This document shows, piece after piece, positions 12,969 through 16,279 of a stretch of 16,279 nucleotides of DNA. Location of the stretch: the NCBI GenBank assembly GCA_947630195.1, contig CANRGQ010000028.1, forward strand, positions 1 to 16,279. The letters run 5' to 3'. A program made the translations under genes and the position numbers. Positions within the stretch are counted from its first letter, which is position 1, and each line of letters opens with the position of its first letter. Source of the stretch: an uncultured Bacilli bacterium (GTDB taxonomy: Bacteria; Bacillota_I; Bacilli_A; RF39; UBA660). The notes below the pieces were generated by a model. That model was not told the DNA's origin and did not search any database. It saw nothing but the letters and a program-made list of their open reading frames with translations.

Positions 12969-14261
12969 ATGGAAAGAAAGTTAGATAGAGAATTTATCGA
13001 GTGGTTAAGCCATAAAAAGGGCGAAGATGAGAGGATGCTTGAGTTTAGACTTAAGTCTTTTTTAGCATTCCAAGAAATACCGAATCCAACTTTTGGACCA
13101 AAGATAGATATCGATTTTGAAAATATTAATTATTATCATAGTGATACTAAAAATGTGGAAAATAATTGGGAAAATGTCAATTCTGATATTAAAAACACTT
13201 TTGCTTCTTTAGGAGTCATTGAGGCCGAAGAAAAATACCTAGATGGGGTATCTAATCAATATGAAAGTGAAGTAGTTTATCATCATAATAAAACGGATAA
13301 AGATATTATTTTTATGAGTACGGATGATGCTTTAAAAAAATATCCCGAACTATTCTATAAATATTTTAATAATTTAGTTAAATATAATGAAAATAAATAT
13401 ACCGCTTTAAATGGAGCTTTATGGAGTGGAGGTTCATTTATTTATATTCCTCCTCATACTCATTTAGATCGTCCTTTGCAAAGTTATTTCCGCATTGATA
13501 GTGAATCCCTTGGACAATTTGAAAGAACGATTATTATTGTGGATGATGATAGTAGTTTAGAATATATTGAAGGATGTACGGCGAAAAGTTATTCCACCAC
13601 TTCTTTGCATGCCGGTGTTGTGGAAATTTATGTGGGCAAAAATTCACGGATGCGTTATTCCACCATTCAAAATTGGTCAACGGATGTTTATAACTTAGTA
13701 ACTAAAAGAGCCATTGTGGATGAAGGTGGCATCATGGAATGGGTTGATGGCAATATTGGTAGTAAACTTACGATGAAATACCCTAGTTGTATTTTAAAAG
13801 GGGATAATTCCGTGGGAAGTAGTTTATCGATTGCCTATGCTAAAAGGCATCAAGTATTAGATGCGGGGGCTAAAATGATTCATTTAGGCAAAAACACGAA
13901 AAGTAATATCATTAGTAAAAGTATTGCGGAAGATACGGGTGTAAGTAATTACCGCGGAATGGTTAAAATTATGAATGGTGCTGAAAATGCCATGGCCAAG
14001 GTAAAATGTGATACTCTAATTTTAGATAATAAATCAAGTAGTAATACTTATCCTAAAAATATTTCTTATAATGAGAGTAGTACCATTGAACATGAAGCGA
14101 CCATTTCGAAGGTTAGCGAAGAAAAACTTAATTATTTAATGAGTAAAGGATTATCGGAAGACAAAGCTAAAGAATTATTAGTTATGGGTTTCATTGCGGA
14201 TTTTAAAAAAGAACTTCCCATGGAATATGCCGTCGAATTAAATCGTTTAATAAAAGATTAA
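12969..14261 (+). CDS. sufB: SufB, Fe-S cluster scaffold subunit
   Basis: SufB assembles iron-sulfur clusters with SufC and SufD in the cytoplasm. The 430-aa sequence shows the family landmarks: FLAFQEIPNPTFGP near the N-terminus, WSGGSFIYIPPH in the middle, YRGMVKI before the core, Cys347 in KCDTLIL, and EHEATISKVSEEKL with His375 (equivalents of the Cys and His used for cluster assembly in E. coli SufB), ending in MGFIADFKKELPMEYAVELNRLIK. It is slightly shorter than usual (~465). The ATG at 12969 is chosen because the homologous region starts there; an in-frame codon at 12945 lies in the promoter. No Shine-Dalgarno sequence is visible. It stands alone between a divergent gene and a terminator, without sufC, sufD, sufS or sufU in the window, whereas in Firmicutes it is usually the last gene of that operon. 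Confidence 0.95.
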   Translation: MERKLDREFIEWLSHKKGEDERMLEFRLKSFLAFQEIPNPTFGPKIDIDFENINYYHSDTKNVENNWENVNSDIKNTFASLGVIEAEEKYLDGVSNQYESEVVYHHNKTDKDIIFMSTDDALKKYPELFYKYFNNLVKYNENKYTALNGALWSGGSFIYIPPHTHLDRPLQSYFRIDSESLGQFERTIIIVDDDSSLEYIEGCTAKSYSTTSLHAGVVEIYVGKNSRMRYSTIQNWSTDVYNLVTKRAIVDEGGIMEWVDGNIGSKLTMKYPSCILKGDNSVGSSLSIAYAKRHQVLDAGAKMIHLGKNTKSNIISKSIAEDTGVSNYRGMVKIMNGAENAMAKVKCDTLILDNKSSSNTYPKNISYNESSTIEHEATISKVSEEKLNYLMSKGLSEDKAKELLVMGFIADFKKELPMEYAVELNRLIKD

Positions 14262-14290
14262 TGTCAAATTTATGTAAAATATGTAAAAAT

Positions 14291-14318
14291 ACCAATTATT
14301 ATAAATTGGTGTTTTTTT
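14291..14318 (+). terminator. sufB terminator
   Basis: ACCAATT (14291-14297) and AATTGGT (14304-14310) form a stem followed by seven T bases and more T-rich DNA. Confidence 0.85.
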
Positions 14319-14329
14319 ATTTTTTTAAA

Positions 14330-14358
14330 TTGTAAAAATTTAAAAAATTGGTTACAAA
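14330..14358 (+). promoter_or_regulatory. possible ssb promoter and leader hairpin
   Basis: TTGTAA (14330-14335), 17 bases, TACAAA (14353-14358) is a modest promoter candidate. Just downstream CCAAAA and TTTTGG can form a six-base-pair hairpin in the leader, before the AGGAGG at 14430. The role of the hairpin is unknown. Confidence 0.3.
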
Positions 14359-14443
14359 TTAAAGCCAAAAATCTAAAGGTTTTGGTAGTTAGGAAAAAAC
14401 AAAGAACAATGATAAATTGGAAATATGAAAGGAGGTTATTTAT

Positions 14444-14818
14444 TTGAATAGTGTTATCTTAGTAGGGAGACTAACACAAAATCCGGAGATTCAAGTAGTA
14501 GATGACAATAAAAAAGTTACGACAATAATTTTGGCTGTAAATCGTAATTTTAAAAACCCTGATGGAATCTACGAAACGGATTTTATTCGTTGCATTCTTT
14601 GGAATAATGTCGCTGCCACAACCACTGAATATTGTCGAGTTGGCGATGTTGTTGGCATTAAAGGACGTCTTCAAACTAGCAAATATACTGATGAAAACGA
14701 TAAAGTTCATTATGTGACCGACGTAATTGCTGAAAGAGTAACATTTTTATCTTCAAATAAAAAGAAAAATAATGATGATGAAGAAAAAGAAGATGATGAA
14801 CTGATGGATGTCGCTTAA
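14444..14818 (+). CDS. ssb: single-stranded DNA-binding protein, short form
   Basis: A 124-aa SSB with one OB fold (residues 1-106): MNSVILVGRLTQNPEI, the DFIRCILWN strand and VGDVVGIKGRLQT are all typical. It protects single-stranded DNA during replication, repair and recombination. The start is TTG at 14444, eight bases after AGGAGG. The C-terminal tail is short and acidic but ends in DDELMDVA instead of the usual DDDLPF/DDDIPF tip that binds partner proteins, and the Gly/Gln-rich linker is missing. It may therefore be a second, accessory SSB or a lineage-specific form. It is not next to rpsF or rpsR, the usual neighbours of the housekeeping copy in Firmicutes. Confidence 0.92.
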   Translation: MNSVILVGRLTQNPEIQVVDDNKKVTTIILAVNRNFKNPDGIYETDFIRCILWNNVAATTTEYCRVGDVVGIKGRLQTSKYTDENDKVHYVTDVIAERVTFLSSNKKKNNDDEEKEDDELMDVA

Positions 14819-14868
14819 ATTAATGAATAAATATTCTAAATATTATTATAATTTATTAAGGTGAATGT

Positions 14869-15663
14869 ATGAAAAATCTTTTTAAATATATGGGAATTGC
14901 AGCAATTTTATTTGGAGGCTTCTATTATACCGAAAAGATGAGTAATATCGTCATCAATAATAGTAGTCTAGTAAATGAAATTAACAAGAGTAGTAGTGAT
15001 TATAACGTGGAGGCTGTTAGCGCGGTCATTACTAAAGATTATATTATTCCTGGCCTTAATGGATACGCTGTAAATGTATTAAAAAGTTATAATAATATGC
15101 GTTATTTAGATACCTTTAATTCTTATTATTTAGAATATGATAAGATTGTCCCTGAAGTATCTTTAGAAAATAACAAAGATAAGATAATTAAATATGGTAA
15201 TGAATCTAAAAGAAGCGTGTCTTTAATTATTAAAGACAATATTGATGTTTTAAATTATAGTGTTAAACAAAATCTTAGTATTACCAGACTAATTGATAGT
15301 AAGACTTTTGATAGTAATAATCGTTATGAACAAATTAATAATGATTACCTAGAGTATAATAAAGTCGAAACTATGTTAAATAATAACAATGTTAATCAAA
15401 ATATTTGTTATGTAGATAATAATATTAAAGATATTTGTTTAAAGAATAAAAAATATTTAGTTGAGGCATCATTAATATTAAATAATTATAATTTAGCTAG
15501 TGTTAAAGATAAAATAAGAAGTGGTTATATTATCTATATTAATGATAATGTTAATTTGACTAATTTTAAATTACTTTTAAATGAGATTAATTACCATGAT
15601 TTAAAAATAATTAATTTAAGTGAACTAATCAGTGAAGAAAACAAGATAGTGAACAATAAATAG
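14869..15663 (+). CDS. membrane-anchored protein, possibly a degenerate NodB-fold (polysaccharide deacetylase-like) protein
   Basis: A 264-aa protein with an N-terminal hydrophobic segment (about 6-22) that should anchor it facing outward. An ordered region follows: IIPGLNGYAVNVLKSYNNM (about 62-80), then SVSLIIKDN at 116-124 and a final part with SGYIIYINDN and LKIINLSELISEEN. Strand order, and the ends in particular, recall CE4 deacetylases, where the first motif would be S-L-T-F-D-D-G and the last part a His-containing strand followed by 'G-Y-x-x-V-x-L-S-E-L'. Here the metal-binding Asp-Asp and His residues are not found, so enzyme activity is unlikely. The fold call is a weak resemblance. 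ATG with AAGGTG upstream; a TATAAT lies at 14847-14852 without a good -35. Confidence 0.65.
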   Translation: MKNLFKYMGIAAILFGGFYYTEKMSNIVINNSSLVNEINKSSSDYNVEAVSAVITKDYIIPGLNGYAVNVLKSYNNMRYLDTFNSYYLEYDKIVPEVSLENNKDKIIKYGNESKRSVSLIIKDNIDVLNYSVKQNLSITRLIDSKTFDSNNRYEQINNDYLEYNKVETMLNNNNVNQNICYVDNNIKDICLKNKKYLVEASLILNNYNLASVKDKIRSGYIIYINDNVNLTNFKLLLNEINYHDLKIINLSELISEENKIVNNK

Positions 15664-15704
15664 TGTTATTGGTAACCTATGTAGCACAGGAAGGAGAATT
15701 GATA

Positions 15705-16049
15705 GTGACAGACAAAGGTGAATATCAAATAAACATAAAATTAGTTGAAGGACGTCATGCTAAGTATGAAGATGATGATCTTGAATATGATGCTTGTTAT
15801 AGTTTAGAAGATTTAGATAATTGTATAAATGGTCTAATAAATGTTTTAAAAGAAAAGATTTATGATGATAAAGAAGACTCAATCGAAGATATTCTTTATA
15901 CTGAAGGATATCAAAAAGCCGAGAAAAGAGGTAAGAAAAAGGTCAAGAAAATCATAAAAAATTTATTAAAAGAGGGAATGCCTATAAAAGAAATAGCCAA
16001 AGTAACAAATTATTCAGAAGAAGAAATTTTGAATATCAAACACGATTAA
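15705..16049 (+). CDS. small charged protein with Rpn/PD-(D/E)XK-type C-terminal tail
   Basis: A 114-aa hypothetical protein. Residues 1-45 are acidic and appear to form strands, 45-75 an acidic helix, 75-95 a Lys/Arg-rich helix. The end, KNLLKEGMPIKEIAKVTNYSEEEI, matches the C-terminal helix-turn-helix-like tail seen on many Rpn-type (PD-(D/E)XK transposase-like) proteins. The nuclease domain itself is absent. The start is GTG at 15705 because AAGGAG lies eight bases upstream; an upstream in-frame GTG at 15663 overlaps the previous stop codon and has no such site. It may be a remnant or a small regulatory protein; I cannot assign a function. Confidence 0.6.
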   Translation: MTDKGEYQINIKLVEGRHAKYEDDDLEYDACYSLEDLDNCINGLINVLKEKIYDDKEDSIEDILYTEGYQKAEKRGKKKVKKIIKNLLKEGMPIKEIAKVTNYSEEEILNIKHD

Positions 16050-16119
16050 ATATTTTTACTGCTTTTTTTGATTATTGTTTTTAGAAATATATTCTAATCC
16101 TTTCTTAATAAATACAAAT

Positions 16120-16152
16120 AAATTGGTGAGTTCAAATGCTTACCAATTTTTG
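16120..16152 (+). terminator. strong terminator
   Basis: AAATTGGTGAG (16120-16130) pairs with CTTACCAATTT (16139-16149) over 11 base pairs, one of them G-U, followed by T bases. It ends the transcript carrying the small charged protein. Confidence 0.8.
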
Positions 16153-16163
16153 TTTGAAAAAAG

Positions 16164-16192
16164 TTGTTTATTAAATAATGTTGTGTTAAAAT
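16164..16192 (+). promoter_or_regulatory. promoter reading out of the window
   Basis: TTGTTT (16164-16169), 17 bases, TAAAAT (16187-16192) preceded by TGT, an extended -10. The start should be near 16199. No gene begins before the window ends. Confidence 0.6.
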
Positions 16193-16198
16193 AAATAC

Positions 16199-16279
16199 TT
16201 AATTAGATAGTGTGAAAAGTTTTATGGAAAACTGATTATGCTGGAAGGAAAAGATATTAAGATGTAAATCTTGATATAG
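16199..16279 (+). other. hairpin-rich transcribed leader or RNA gene, cut by the window end
   Basis: Downstream of the promoter, AGTTTT (16218-16223) pairs with AAAACT (16228-16233), and ATATTAAGAT (16254-16263) pairs with ATCTTGATAT (16268-16277) around a GTAA loop with one G-U. No open frame longer than ten codons from an ATG is seen. It could be a regulatory leader or a small RNA; I do not recognise the family. Confidence 0.35.

Noticed and set aside
1..16279. CRISPR array, insertion sequence, rRNA or tRNA gene
   Set aside because: No short regularly spaced repeats, transposase, terminal inverted repeats or recognisable RNA-gene signatures were seen on either strand.

Overview
The window is AT-rich DNA in which TAA, TAG and TGA all act as stops. 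Strong AGGAGG-type ribosome binding sites, frequent GTG and TTG starts and U-tailed hairpin terminators point to a low-GC Gram-positive bacterium. An uncultured gut Bacilli or Erysipelotrichia-like lineage is my inference. No rRNA or tRNA gene fixes the species.

Left part (1-8943): a gene built from two copies of one ~85-residue unit, followed after an in-frame TAA by 107 open codons with no start. Next comes a type IV secretion-like cluster: two secreted, cysteine-rich, pilin-like membrane proteins, a VirB6/TrbL-like multi-pass protein, a PrgI-family protein and a VirB4 ATPase split into two overlapping genes. The two pilin-like genes share a perfect 658-bp direct repeat covering the signal peptide and N-terminal domains, but have different C-termini. 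No relaxase, coupling protein or integrase is seen, so this may be a secretion or surface-fibre machine rather than a complete conjugative element.

Middle part (8944-12264): a compact accessory island. It holds a self-inhibited (class II) Fic enzyme, a Panacea-type toxin-antitoxin pair behind a consensus promoter with an operator-like palindrome, and, on the opposite strand, a retron. The retron has an extended -10 promoter, a ~166-nt structured RNA with msr-msd architecture, a 318-aa reverse transcriptase with the retron hallmarks (NALPH, YSDD, VTG), and an overlapping 50-aa gene. The product of that small gene looks like the toxin-binding tail of a MazE/AbrB antitoxin without its DNA-binding domain. 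I know of no retron type with such a partner; this is the best candidate for something undescribed here.

Right part (12265-16279): a tail-anchored protein of unknown function ends just upstream of the retron. Divergent from it is a stand-alone sufB. Then follow a short ssb with an atypical C-terminus, a membrane-anchored protein that may be a degenerate NodB-fold protein, and a small acidic/basic protein with a C-terminal helical tail of the Rpn/PD-(D/E)XK transposase type. The window ends with a strong terminator, a new promoter and a hairpin-rich transcribed leader whose gene lies outside.
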